This document shows positions 35,506 to 45,525 of a stretch of 64,000 nucleotides of DNA, piece by piece (the first letter of the stretch is position 1; each line of letters opens with the position of its first letter). The translations under genes were made by a program, and so were the position numbers. The notes below the pieces were generated by a model, which saw only the letters and a program-made list of their open reading frames with translations, had not been told where the DNA came from and did no database searches. Location: contig OY804578.1 of NCBI GenBank assembly GCA_963680875.1, positions 98,423,689-98,487,688 of the forward strand, in the 5' to 3' direction. Origin of the DNA: Bathymodiolus brooksi. Lineage: Eukaryota > Mollusca > Bivalvia > Mytilida > Modiolidae.

Positions 35506-35820
35506 CTATCAACAATAATCATGCACTTCCTTGAGTTCGCTCCATCCAACGACAACGGTCCAACTGATCCCCTACATATATCCTGTATTTGTTCCATTTG
35601 GAAGATACTTCACTTCTATTCCTCTTTATCTCTGAATCCGTCAAAGTCCGCTTTCTTCCACGCGTTGACAGTTTCTCTTTTGCCCAAGAACCACATGTTG
35701 TTTATTGTTTCTAAACAGTGCGCATGCTCAAGACGTGTTCGCATAGAAGGCCATATGAACAGATTTGAATATTGTCATCCGGACAATAATTCTGATAACG
35801 ATAGTTTTGGGTCTTTTTCG
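35506..35820 (-). pseudogene. Transposase-like N-terminal exon of the TTAA element
   Basis: On the minus strand one frame reads RETVNAWKKADFDGFRDKEE. After a frame change comes NRSEVSSKWNKYRIYVGDQL then DR, and the region ends at a donor GTAAGC (35505-35500). The alternative frame opens with ATG at 35597-35595 and runs MEQIQDICRGSVGPLSL to the same donor. The YVGDQLDR phrase resembles N-terminal segments of transposase-like proteins I have seen, but I cannot name the family securely. Position next to the right inverted repeat fits a first exon. Stops in each frame show decay. Confidence 0.4.
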
Positions 35821-35838
35821 TATCTTTTGCAACATAAC

Positions 35839-35930
35839 TCGGTGTTAATCTTCATTTTATGAAGGTCAGTACGGAAATCGACAATAATTTTGGGTATGAA
35901 AAAATTACGCAGCTGGTAGACAATATCCCT
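35839..35930 (-). repeat. Right terminal inverted repeat of the TTAA element
   Basis: Reverse complement of 29102-29194. It ends ACAATATCCCT directly before TTAA at 35931. Confidence 0.93.
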
Positions 35931-35948
35931 TTAAGGTTTAAAATTCAT

Positions 35949-36181
35949 AATGTTTAACGACACTTTCAACAATATTTCAGCTATATCGTTGCGGTCAGCT
36001 TTATTGGTGGATGAAACCGGAGTACCTGGAGAAAATCACGTCACTGACAAACTGTATCACATAATGTTGTATCGAGTACAGCTGGTCATGAGCGAGAATC
36101 GAACTCACAACTTGATTATAGGCACTTATTGCATAGGTAGTTATATTTCTATCTACCATACAATCACGACCATGATGACCC
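35949..36181 (-). mobile_element. SINE-A copy
   Basis: Begins 15 bp outside the TTAA element, with the reversed tail ATGTTTAACGACACTTTCAA, and ends at CACGACCATGATGACC. Confidence 0.85.
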
Positions 36182-36208
36182 CCAGCTTTATGTTCTGAAG
36201 GTTGCAGG

Positions 36209-36330
36209 TTGTCAGTGAACTGAGGCAGGTTGGTAGTTTTCTCCGATTATCCACGTTTCATCCACCAATACAACTGAACGTCAAGATGCTACTGAAATAT
36301 TGCTGAACAGTGGCGTTAATTATCAATAAC
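36209..36330 (+). mobile_element. SINE-A 3-prime half
   Basis: GTCAGTGAACTGAGGCAGGT, TTTCATCCACCAATACAACT, CTGAAATATTGCTGAACAGT and GGCGTTAAT. No head. Confidence 0.75.
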
Positions 36331-36687
36331 CTAGGATAAGACGAACAAAGCTGATACTAAAGCAACAACAATAGTAAATCATAAATCTAAAACAAAAGAA
36401 AAGAATACACAAGTTGAATTATGTTGATTGAAAAGAACTGAATACTGATATTCAGAAAAGCATTGTCCGCACTATTTTACCTATATATTTTTTTTATTTT
36501 CATCACTGGATATCTATTATTTCTCCTCGATGGTGTCATATACCCAGTAATCACTGTTTCGCTTGATAAGATATCTTTGTTTTTTAAATTTACAGATCCC
36601 ACGTAAGGCAATATTATTAAAAGTCAGGTTAATTTCCCTCATGTATAAATATATGTCCTTATCTGATCCTGGATACTAAGCTTTAAT

Positions 36688-36780
36688 GCCCTTTGGTGTT
36701 TCTTGCCATCAGATTCCATTCCTTATATGATGAGAGTTATTCCAGGAACGCGTCGTGTGTACTAAAATATATATCCTACT
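36688..36780 (+). repeat. Repeat H fragment
   Basis: ATATGATGAGAGTTATTCCA then GGAACGCGTCGTGTGTAC. The core is mutated at C3 and in GAAAC. Confidence 0.6.
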
Positions 36781-36861
36781 ATTTAATATCTACCTTTACT
36801 TAGTAGTGAAATAAGACTTAACTCAATGTACATTGGTCAGCGAATATCAGTTACTATAAGA

Positions 36862-37217
36862 GGGGCCGTCGTGGTCGTGATTATATGTTAGCTTGATTAA
36901 CAATTACATGCGCAATCAGTATATACCACCACTAAAGTGAGTTCGAATCCTGCTCATGGCGAGGTGTACTCGATATAACAGTATGTGATACAGTTTGTCG
37001 GTGACTTGCGGTATGTCGGTGGTTTTCTCCGAGTACTCCGGTTTCCTCCTCCAATAAAACTGAGAAGACAATACTAAGTTGAAAAACTTGTGTCTGATCC
37101 TTTTGTCATTATTTAGACATTAAAATATGTTTAAAATTAATAAAATTTACCGCCACGATATACCTGAAATATTGTTGAAAGTGGCGTTAAACACCATAAC
37201 TATAACCCTAACCCTAG
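36862..37217 (+). mobile_element. SINE-A copy split by an 86-bp insertion
   Basis: Head GGGGCCGTCGTGGTCGTGAT, box B GAGTTCGAATCCTGC and the middle run to ACTGA at 37063. The sequence then leaves the SINE until CCGCCACGATATACC resumes at 37150. The tail ends ATAACCCTAACCCTAGC. The AT-rich insert carries no recognised ends. Confidence 0.85.
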
Positions 37218-37619
37218 CAGTTACTATTAGTGTATGGAGCAGATTCATTTCATCTAGTTTTGTATGCCCTATGGCTATTGAATGTGACCCGTTCAATCTT
37301 AATTATTATGTAACGGTTTGGCTTCAATATTGGATAATATTTATTTACGACCTCAACACATGTTTAAATGTACATAAATTTCACAGATAATAAGTTGAAT
37401 TCCTTTGTTATTGATAATTCAATCCGATATGCTAATACTGAATGACAATTTTGATTCAGACACGTATTGATGTTATCGTTAAAATAATTATCCTCAGTTG
37501 CACAATTGTTAGTCTGATCGAATGCTTGATGATCATTCTATAGCGTGCCATGATATAGACCTATATAAAACACATTTCCTTCAATTCGTCATTGGAAAAG
37601 TAAAGTAAGATCGCTTAAA

Positions 37620-38190
37620 ACATTTGGAATATTTTTCGTGTGTTGCGCTGAAAATACTTGTGGATGTGTTTTTTCTACATTATTTTCAACACTTTTCCTT
37701 TGTAGCTATTGAAAAATTTCTCTCTAAACTCTATAGAACATTTGTCATCTTTGTTCCATTAGAACATTCTTGTTCCTGTGTTCTGTGTGCAGTATTCGGA
37801 ACACTTATCTGTTCTTGTTCTAGAAAACATGCATTCTTTTTACAATAGTTTTTAACATTTACAATTTGTAACGCAGCAAGAACATACTTATAACTGTTCT
37901 CTATATACTATTTTGCCGCACTAAGTTATATTAATGTAAATTTTCTCTGCACTATTTTCCTTTGTTGCACAAAGTTATACAAATACCTTTTTTGAACATT
38001 TGTCATGTGCGTTAGAACTGGCATGTACACGTTCCTGTGTTCTTTGTACAATATTGTGAACACTAATCTTTACTTATGCTAGAACATACTTTTTTATGTG
38101 TTCTTTGCGCAATGTTTTGAACATTTTCACTTTGTCGTGCAAGAATATACTGATGCATTTGTTCTCTCAACACTATTTTGAACACCTGTC
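37620..38190 (+). repeat. Degenerate satellite, about 60-bp unit
   Basis: Loosely repeated TGTTCT...ATTTTGAACACTT...CTAGAACATACTT phrases recur about every 60 bp, clearest at 38040, 38101 and 38161. Perhaps eight to ten diverged units. Too degenerate for an exact count. Confidence 0.7.
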
Positions 38191-38205
38191 AGTTGTTACA
38201 CTAGA

Positions 38206-38665
38206 AGAAGAGTTTGAATATACCAAAGATATACGGGCCCGGGTGGCTCAATGAGTTAGGTAGTTGGATTACTTAACAACTCATACAAGCCTATGACCAA
38301 TACGGCGTGGGTTCGCGCCCGGCTTTGTAAATTACAAAAAAGGATGCACTTGACTCGGAGCCGACTTCTTCCACCACTAAAACTGGTCGCCATGATATAG
38401 CTGAAATATTGCTGAAAGTGGCGTTAAAACGCCAAAAATCAAATCAAATCAACCAAAGAGGTACTCAGAATCCATAAATCGACGAAGGACAGACCACACA
38501 ATGGCCAAAAGTAAAAGGACAAACACCGATCTACAACACATACATATACAACGTACAACTAAATATCGAGTAACACGAACCCCATTAAAAACGGTGTGAA
38601 CTCAAGTGCCCCAGAAGGGTAAGCAGTTCCTGCTCCATTCATGTACATCTGCATGTGGTGTTACT
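38206..38665 (+). repeat. Repeat C copy interrupted by SINE-B
   Basis: The C start (AGAAGAGTTTGAATATACCA) is broken at 38229 by a SINE and resumes at 38460 with GTACTCAGAATCCATAAATC. It ends at GTGTTACTAC. Confidence 0.88.
38230..38451 (+). mobile_element. SINE-B copy nested in repeat C, 8-bp target duplication
   Basis: Flanked by ACCAAAGA on both sides (38222-38229 and 38452-38459). Head GGGCCCGGGTGGCTCAATGA holds a box A (TGGCTCAATGAG) and box B is GGGTTCGCGCCC. Its tail is GAAATATTGCTGAAAGTGGC with an AAATC repeat end. About 50 bp of the usual middle is missing. Confidence 0.88.
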
Positions 38666-38764
38666 ACAACAATAACATGAACATTATTATGCTTAAGTTT
38701 GAAACAAAACAGTAATAATTAGCGTGATGAAAACAAAATTTGAGCGAGTGAGTAGGTGTTCTTA

Positions 38765-38936
38765 TTCTCCTGACGACCGTTTCACTAAAGGTCGTAAGTC
38801 GTAAACGTAGACGTAAGTGTACTCTTAAGAGTTACGACCGTTTCACTAATAGTTAGGATTTACGATTTACGATAAAAAGTGATCGCAAAGTTAAGAGTGG
38901 TGGAAGGTACTCGCAAGTCGTAAATCGTAAACCTAA
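38765..38936. repeat. Inverted-repeat sequence of the ACGACCGTTTCACTAA type
   Basis: CGACCGTTTCACTAA occurs twice (about 38775 and 38836). TTAGGATTTACGATTTACGA (38853-38872) mirrors TCGTAAATCGTAAACCTAA (38918-38936). Related sequence forms the ends of 45526-46219. Confidence 0.65.
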
Positions 38937-39835
38937 TTTTGAAGAGAAGAATTGTCATCTGTATTTTTTTTAATATGAACATTAATCAAATGAAGCGAGC
39001 AATACATATTAGATGCACGCAACATTTTTTATATTTAGAGAGTCATAAAAAATCATTAAAACAGCTACACATTATTGTTTGTTTCAGTGTACTTTCTATC
39101 AGGTCTGCATTTACAATTTATCAACATATTTTATTAACGAATGTGTACCTAGAAGAAATTTCAAGAAAAAGAACTATATCGGGTACATGTACAAACAATG
39201 GTTCAAAAATAATGTTAAGCACACACAGTGGGCGCATTACATTTGCGTGGATTTGGCGATTAACAGGTATTACTTTTGCACGGAGAAAGAGCATTACAAT
39301 TGCCCGTAAAATGTACCTGATACTTTTTTTTTCCATTTGCGCGGATTACCTGTTATTCAAAATATATTTAATTTACTCATAACATTTTCTGCTTTTTGCA
39401 GCATGACTGACGATACAATATGGATTATTCACCTCTTTCGTCATCCTTTAAAATGAAAACAAAAAATATCAGAATAGCATAGATACAAATATATGAAATA
39501 TAAATTAAAAAAAAAATTGTAACATACATGTATTAAAAAAAAAAAAAAAAATTTTTGAAGGCAACATATTATTTAACAGTCCAAATGTTAATATTCATTG
39601 GTAGTTTTTATTGATTAAATAAAGCGTTAAAACACTCACTATGAATATACATCAACTGTACATACGAAATATACTTTAAAGAAAGGTAAACAAAAATCCG
39701 CACAATTGCCATGTGTTCTTCACGTTAATGTAGGATTTTTTCCGCGCAATTGAAATGCACTGCAAACGGTATATCGGTGCAGAATGTGAATGTATTGCCA
39801 AATCTATGGTCACATTTTTGAAATTTCTCCTTACA
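38937..39835. other. No supported gene
   Basis: Overlapping open frames at 38939-39382 (147 residues plus, 71 minus) show no family motif and AT-driven composition. A-rich runs lie at 39507-39550. Confidence 0.5.
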
Positions 39836-39986
39836 TATAGCACAGTCACTTGAAGTTTCAAAAATAAGGGGAGAAAATAAGAAAAACTTCGAAATATTTC
39901 CCTTATTTATTATAGATAACCAACATTTTTCGAAGTTTTTCTTATTTTTCCCTCTTGTTTTCGAAACTTCAAGTGACTGCACATAG
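39836..39986. mobile_element. Foldback element
   Basis: GCACAGTCACTTGAAGTTTC on the left mirrors GAAACTTCAAGTGACTGC on the right; AATAAGAAAAACTTCGAAA mirrors TTTCGAAGTTTTTCTTATT. Overall about 150 bp with a short unpaired centre. Confidence 0.88.
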
Positions 39987-40300
39987 CATGACATTTGTTA
40001 AAATACATTCCATAAAATAAATTTCTTCTCAAATTTCGGTAAAATTTTACACTTAACAATTCTTTTTTCTGATAGCTTTGATTTATTCATTTAAAAAATC
40101 ACTTTAGAGTTTTATAATTATTTGAATATTAAAAATGTATTTAAACACATTTAAAATGTGATTATTAATGTTATTACATACTGATTTTATTTAAACAATT
40201 GTATTGGCTATCATGCTGTCACCTGACATTCGTAAAAATTGATATTGTTTGATTAAAACTCGTATTGGCTTGGTTTCACTTTCACTTTTCATTTTAATGT

Positions 40301-40457
40301 AATAAAACAATTACAGTCTTTTGTATCAGTCAATACGAGTTTTTATGGACCTTAGAAATCAATATTCACCTCAGCCTAAATGCTTCGGTGAATATCGTTT
40401 TTAAGGTCCATAAAAACTCGTATTGACCTCAACAAAAGACTATAATTGTATTTTATC
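40301..40457. mobile_element. Foldback element with TTCACCTCAG loop
   Basis: CAATACGAGTTTTTATGGAC mirrors GTCCATAAAAACTCGTATTG; outer AATAAAACAATTACAGTCTT mirrors AAGACTATAATTGTATTTTA. The centre ATTCACCTCAGCC to GCTTCGGTGAAT is the same as in 26492-26640. Confidence 0.92.
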
Positions 40458-40492
40458 AGCTTCCGAGCTGTTGGGTTTATAAATAAAATATA

Positions 40493-40671
40493 GGGCCCGG
40501 GTGGCTCAATGAGTTAGGTAGTTGGATTACCTAACAACTCATACAAGCCTATCATCAATACGGCGTGGGTTCGCGCCAGGTTTTGTAAATTACAAAAAGG
40601 GTGCACTCGACTCGCAGTCGCAAGTGATAAAGTTTACCAGTTACTTGTCCTCCGGGGGTTCTTTTCCCTCA
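40493..40671 (+). mobile_element. SINE-B copy, 3-prime truncated
   Basis: GGGCCCGGGTGGCTCAATGA, box B GGGTTCGCGCC and GATAAAGTTTACCAGTTACT, ending at TTTTCCCTCAGG. The common tail is missing. Confidence 0.82.
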
Positions 40672-40929
40672 GGTTGACAAATGTGGATGTTTCCCTACAC
40701 AGAGGGCCGTAATTGTATATTGTTTTATATTGATTTTGAATATTGATTGTATTGTTGTGTGAGCCACAATATTGTTTTTAAAAATTAAAGCCATGTCCAT
40801 AAATCCACTTATTGGGTTGGTTGTCTTTGGTCTATAAAAATAACACTGAAACACTTTGCTTAAAGATTGTTTGCTTCAACTTGTTATATTTCATGGCTAA
40901 GGTATGACATTCTTTTCTTTTACTTGTAA

Positions 40930-41103
40930 TATCACCTCTAACACTGTGCATGAGTTCATGGCGAGGTGTACTCGATATGATATTATGTCAAAAAGTGTGT
41001 TAATGACTTGCGGAATGTCGTTGGTTTTCTCCGGATATTCCGGTTCCCTCCACCAATAAAACTGACCGCCACGATACCGGTATAACAGAAATATTGTTGA
41101 AAT
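40930..41103 (+). mobile_element. SINE-A partial copy
   Basis: ATCACCTCTAACACTGTGCA, then GGCGAGGTGTACTCGATATG and CCTCCACCAATAAAACTGAC, cut in the tail at GAAATATTGTTGAA. Part of box B is deleted. Confidence 0.75.
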
Positions 41104-41851
41104 TACCCTTTTACTTGTAATATTAGAAAATACATTCTAAAGCGTTTATGTATGTTGCATCCAACAGGTTATTTTTCAGTCATTGTTAAAAATAAAATTA
41201 ATTATACGAAAGAACATATAATAAATTACACTATAGAAACATATAGCTTGGTATTAAATGCAATAAATCATTAGATGTGTTACTGGTCATTAGTTTAAGT
41301 AATTACGTTAATAAGTTTTATTTGCCATATACTAGTAAATTAATGTATATACACACTTGAACAACTTAATAAGCTAAATTCCAATCTTTGTATAAACTTG
41401 AGTGATGAGCAGAAAACAAGAAGTGACTTGGAATGACAAATTCTATGCATTTCTTAAATGTCTGTTCTTTAAATAAAGAGATTATACAGAGCGGTTAAAG
41501 GCAGAGGACAATCCGTGTAAAAAACGAAAAGAGCTCAAAACACAAAGTAAAGCTTAGCCAAAATATTAAACTCTTGAACAACACAAAACAAAAATATAAG
41601 TGTGGTACCATGTGCTTCAGAATATTGAGCATTACTGTACCTATTTAGGCACACGTCATGAAATGCTGATTCCTTAATCCAATTTCGGAATCAGTATACA
41701 CATTGATAGTCCGTATTGACCAACTATATCAGCATGCAACGACTTAAGTGTAGATCCAGGTGTGCTAATTCTTAAATCCAGTTCTATAAACACATTAGAC
41801 AAGGATAATCCGCACGCTTAACTAATCCATGACGCGGTAACTTAAGTGTTA
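41104..41851. other. No recognised feature
   Basis: Unassigned AT-rich DNA. Two weakly similar phrases around 41660-41800 (TGATTCCTTAATCC and AATTCTTAAATCC) may be an old duplication. Confidence 0.45.
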
Positions 41852-41917
41852 CGTAACTGTAACTGTAACCTAGTTCATCCCAGGCGTAACTGTAATTGTA
41901 ACCTAGTTCATCCCAGG
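41852..41917 (+). repeat. 33-bp tandem duplication
   Basis: Two adjacent units, each CGTAACTGTAA(C/T)TGTAACC followed by TAGTTCATCCCAGG. Confidence 0.95.
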
Positions 41918-41934
41918 TTTTTTCAGTGTCGTGT

Positions 41935-42072
41935 TGAACATCTTCTTAGCTTTCTGTGTTGTGCTTTTTGTTTCGTTTATCTTCTTTCTGTGTCATTTGT
42001 CCTATGTTGTCTGTATCTCTGGATTTGCCATTCCTAATTCAATTGTCTCTTCGGATATCTCTTAGCGTTTTT
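41935..42072 (-). repeat. Repeat C' copy, antisense
   Basis: TTTCTGTGTCATTTGTCCTA, CTCTGGATTTGCCATTCC and TCTCTTAGCGTTT are the reverse complement of the C' body and start. Confidence 0.65.
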
Positions 42073-42124
42073 ATAGAACAGCATATTACATGTAGCTGGG
42101 ATACATATATCACATATGCATCCA

Positions 42125-42368
42125 GGAGCTGTCGTGGTCATGATCGTATGGTAGTTGGATTTACAACTACCTATGCAATCAGTGCCTATCATCACTAACG
42201 TTGTGAGTTCGAATCCCGTTCCGGCGAGGTGTTCTCGATACAACATAATGTGATACAGTTTGTCAGTGACTTGCGGCAGGTCGGTGATTTTTTCTGTGTA
42301 CTCCGTTTCCTCAACTAATAAAACTGACCTCCACGATGTAACTGAAATATTGTTGAAAGTGGCGTAAA
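42125..42368 (+). mobile_element. SINE-A copy, near full length
   Basis: Head GAGCTGTCGTGGTCATGATC, box B GAGTTCGAATCCCG at about 42206 and a tail ending AAAGTGGCG. Confidence 0.9.
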
Positions 42369-43070
42369 GCAATCATTGCATAAAGTATTCAGCTGGTGTT
42401 TGATTTAATTAACCTCTTGGTGGTTATGTGTACTTTCCATGCATTAACTTAAAAAGAAGTGTCAGATGTTCACGATATCAGCTCCAATTATCTGTTTCTA
42501 TTAGACATGTAATATCAAAAATGAATCAACTTTAAAAGATGCTCGACATTGTTAAACCTTTAAGCTATATACACTTATTTCACAAGGCAATTGGAACTTA
42601 ATGGCACGGAATGAAACGAAAGACAAAATCAATAAGTTTGTAGCTTAATTGGAATGCTTTAAACCAAACCTTAGTACTGCAATGTCAGAAAGTGAATAAT
42701 CTTGCGTTTCTTGAGTATCAATGTAAACGTATTATTACCATACAGAAGAGTGGCATTGACCCTGTACAAATCAAATTACCTCACATCGATACCTCGTCTT
42801 CTATTATAACAGTAACCGTGTTAAATGGAAGTTTTACATTGTGTATTCACAAACTCTTGCAAGGTTAAGCATATTGATGTTGCTTTCTCATTAAGGAATG
42901 GGGATTGTTTTACTGCTTCATTTTACATGCCACCGTGTTGATTGATAATATTGTATTCAACAGGCTTTATTAAAAAAATTAATTGAAATAAACAGTCCTG
43001 TCAGTTGACGAGATATTATATTTAATTTTAACTATATGTAATAAGCATAAATCATAGCACACTTTTATAG
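42369..43070. other. No recognised feature
   Basis: Unassigned AT-rich DNA. Confidence 0.5.
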
Positions 43071-43262
43071 CGAACTAATGTTGTGAGTTCGAAACCCATT
43101 CACGTAGAGGTGTATTCGATACAACATTATGTGATAAAGTTTGTCAGTGACTTGCGACAGGTCGATGATTTTCTCCGGGTACTCCGGTTTCCTCCACCAA
43201 TATAACTGACCACCACGATATAACTGAAGTATTGTTGAAAGTGGAGTTAAACAACATAAACC
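43071..43262 (+). mobile_element. SINE-A copy lacking the 5-prime head
   Basis: Starts at CGAACTAATGTTGTGAGTTC with box B GAGTTCGAAACCC and ends GTGGAGTTAAACAACATAAA. Confidence 0.85.
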
Positions 43263-43445
43263 AAAGTAACCTTCATAACCGTGTAAAAATAAATTGCAGT
43301 AATGTGTTGTTTTCAAAAATCTGACACTTCCATTGAAGGTACAAGTGAACACAAAGAGATGATAAGAACAGCTTGAAGATACCAAAAGCGTCTTCATCGT
43401 TTACGCCACAGAAGTATACTGTTATTGAGACGATTGACCTGACGA

Positions 43446-43650
43446 AAATCAGATGATATCAAAGGGGTACTCAGAAATCGTGATATTCCAGGACAGGCCA
43501 TACAATGACCAGAAGAAAATTCACAATGGTCGATAAAATACTACACAGAAAACTATAGATTGAGCAACACGAACCCCACTACAAATGTTGGAGATCTTAG
43601 GTGCTCAGAAAATTATTGTGTGTAGTAAATGCGGCAAAACGTGAGGAATA
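43446..43650 (+). repeat. Repeat C copy
   Basis: AAATCAGATGATATCAAAGG, GGACAGGCCATACAATGACC, GATTGAGCAACACGAACCCC and a degraded end. Confidence 0.75.
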
Positions 43651-44037
43651 TCATCCGGTGTACTCGTCTGAATATGTCGGTATAACGTGATTCAAATGAT
43701 TAAACACGCCATTCGACTCCCCGTTCTAGCATGTTCTACCTGATTATGACTTACCATGGTGATTTCTTTGTGGTGGTCGGTAAAATAAACATATTGTTCT
43801 TGAAAGAAAAAGAATGGGGTTTTAATGTCATCGCTATATCGTCACGGATATTAATGTTTCTAACCTATTCTGCAGCACAAATAGCAATGCTTGACACGGA
43901 AACATATTTTCTTAATGTTAAAAAAAAGCATGAAAATTATTGAATTTTTTAAGTTAGTCATATTTATATCATGGATTTCCGAGTAAAACGGTTAAACAAT
44001 CTCACATTTCTCGTTCGATTATTAAACTGTTTAACTC
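43651..44037. other. No recognised feature
   Basis: Unassigned sequence; a 70-residue open frame at 43731-43943 shows no recognised motif. Confidence 0.45.
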
Positions 44038-44245
44038 TGCAAACAGTGGTATAAATGATTTGTAGCATGATATCATATCTAGGCCGTTGATTATCACACG
44101 GTTCTCTGAGAGTAATAAAACTACAGCCCAGATTTAAAGTGTGCAATGTCTCGTATTTGCGTGTATTATTTCATAGTTCTTAGCTGTTGCTGACATTTTG
44201 GTAAACCATAAAAAGATCAAATGAAAAGAATACATTCATGTTACA
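44038..44245 (+). repeat. Third, diverged copy of a segment of the duplication
   Basis: GTGGTATAAATGATTTGTAG to CATAGTTCTTAGCTGTTGCT and AACCATAAAAAGATC match 1681-1866 and 9989-10185 with more divergence and a 25-bp insert (GGTTCTCTGAGAGTAATAAA). So this part of the duplicated block is itself a dispersed repeat. Confidence 0.88.
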
Positions 44246-44308
44246 AAAAGTTATGTTCCATAATATAATAGTTATTTAGGTATTAGATAAGGTATTATTA
44301 TATTTGTC

Positions 44309-44541
44309 AATCGTATGGTAGTTGGAATTACCACTACCCATGCAATCAGTGCCTGTCACCACTGATGTTATGAGCTCGAATCTCGACCAGGTCGAGATGT
44401 ACAACATTATGTGATCAAGTTTGTCAGTGACTTGCGTCAGGTCGGTGGTTTTCTCCGGGTCCTCTGGTTTCCTCCACCAATGAAACTGACCGTCACGATA
44501 TAGCTGAAATATTGTTGAAAGTGGCGTTAAACACCATAAAG
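44309..44541 (+). mobile_element. SINE-A copy
   Basis: TCGTATGGTAGTTGGAATTA, box B region GAGCTCGAATCTCG and a tail GAAAGTGGCGTTAAACACCA. The first part of the head is lost. Confidence 0.85.
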
Positions 44542-44975
44542 CCTAAACCTAAAAACCTAAACCTGTTTTCCGTAATGACGATCACAATGTTCTAGTAATT
44601 ACAACAATAAACACTGAATAACAAGTATTCGCTTGAACACTTGTAATATTATGGTATGTTTGCATAAATTACGTGGTCACAAAAGCGAAAAAGAAATATA
44701 TTGAATTATTCAATGATATCAGGAAGTTACAGAAAGGGATGATGATTGTATCATTTAAATATGAAGACACATGCAAGCATTTTAACACCCTTTATCATTA
44801 TGTTTTTAGTCGTATCATTTGCATATCTTTTCTTTCATCGCATATCTGTTCTACCACAAGCACATAACGTTCATATTCTCGCTACAGCTGATATTATTGA
44901 AGAAATCAATAAAAAAAATCGCTTTTGCGACTGCGTAACTTATGAAATGAATACGAAAATATTATCAATGAAGAC

Positions 44976-45226
44976 GGGAGCCTTCGTGGTCGTGATCATA
45001 TGTTAGTTAGATTTACAACTACCTGTGCAATCAGTGCCTATCACCACTAACGTTGTAAGTAAGAATACCGCTCATGGCGAGGAGTACTCGATACAACATT
45101 ATGTGATAAAGTTTGTCAGTGACTTGCGGCATATTTTCTCCAGATACTTCTGTTTCCTCCACCAATAATAGAGACCGCCACGATATATCTGAAATATTGT
45201 TGAAAATGGGGTTAAATACCATACCC
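44976..45226 (+). mobile_element. SINE-A copy
   Basis: Head GGGAGCCTTCGTGGTCGTGA to tail GGGGTTAAATACCATACCC. About 25 bp near GACTTGCGGC are deleted. Open frames here on both strands are SINE sequence. Confidence 0.87.
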
Positions 45227-45525
45227 TTATCTCTACAGAGAAGACAATTTTGTGTTCAGGCAATGACTTTCCAATGTGATGATTTACATACTATGTGTTT
45301 GTTATATCAGATTGACCATGATGGGTTATACATGTAGAATCTGATATGATACACCCTCGGTTTACCAGGTCTTAATGTCATGTTCGTATTACAAAATAGT
45401 GTTTTTATTGTTGCTGTTTTTCAAGTTGAGTACCAAAACAAGTTATAGAAATACATATAAATCGAACACGAGAACCAACAAGTGCTCGAATGATATATGA
45501 TCGATTTTAAGATCTGACCATCGTT

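Larger units (their letters stand above)
29098..35934. mobile_element. Kolobok-like TTAA DNA transposon, 6.8 kb, decayed
   Basis: Inverted ends of about 92 bp beginning AGGGATATTGTCTACCAGCT are flanked on both sides by TTAA (29098-29101 and 35931-35934). The right end is the reverse complement with about two differences over that length. TTAA target sites are used by the piggyBac and Kolobok superfamilies; the AGGG start fits Kolobok better than piggyBac, which usually starts CCC. Inside are a plus-strand P2X7-type domain exon (30871-31134) and a convergent set of minus-strand transposase-like exons (35506 down to 31982). The middle has been invaded by a SINE tail, P-type repeats, a minisatellite-bearing element and a retroelement fossil. 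No intact catalytic core remains. Confidence 0.85.

Noticed and set aside
29098..35934. piggyBac assignment for the TTAA element
   Set aside because: TTAA fits, but the AGGGATATTG ends differ from the usual CCC start and no piggyBac-type domain is seen; Kolobok-like is preferred but not proven.
38236..38330. Possible tRNA gene at the SINE-B head
   Set aside because: It recurs at 40493 and 56903 with the same downstream body, so it is a SINE head.
38939..39382. 147-residue open frame, one of the longest outside transposon fossils
   Set aside because: No recognisable domain, overlapping open frames on both strands, AT-driven composition, no splice or start context. Most likely chance.
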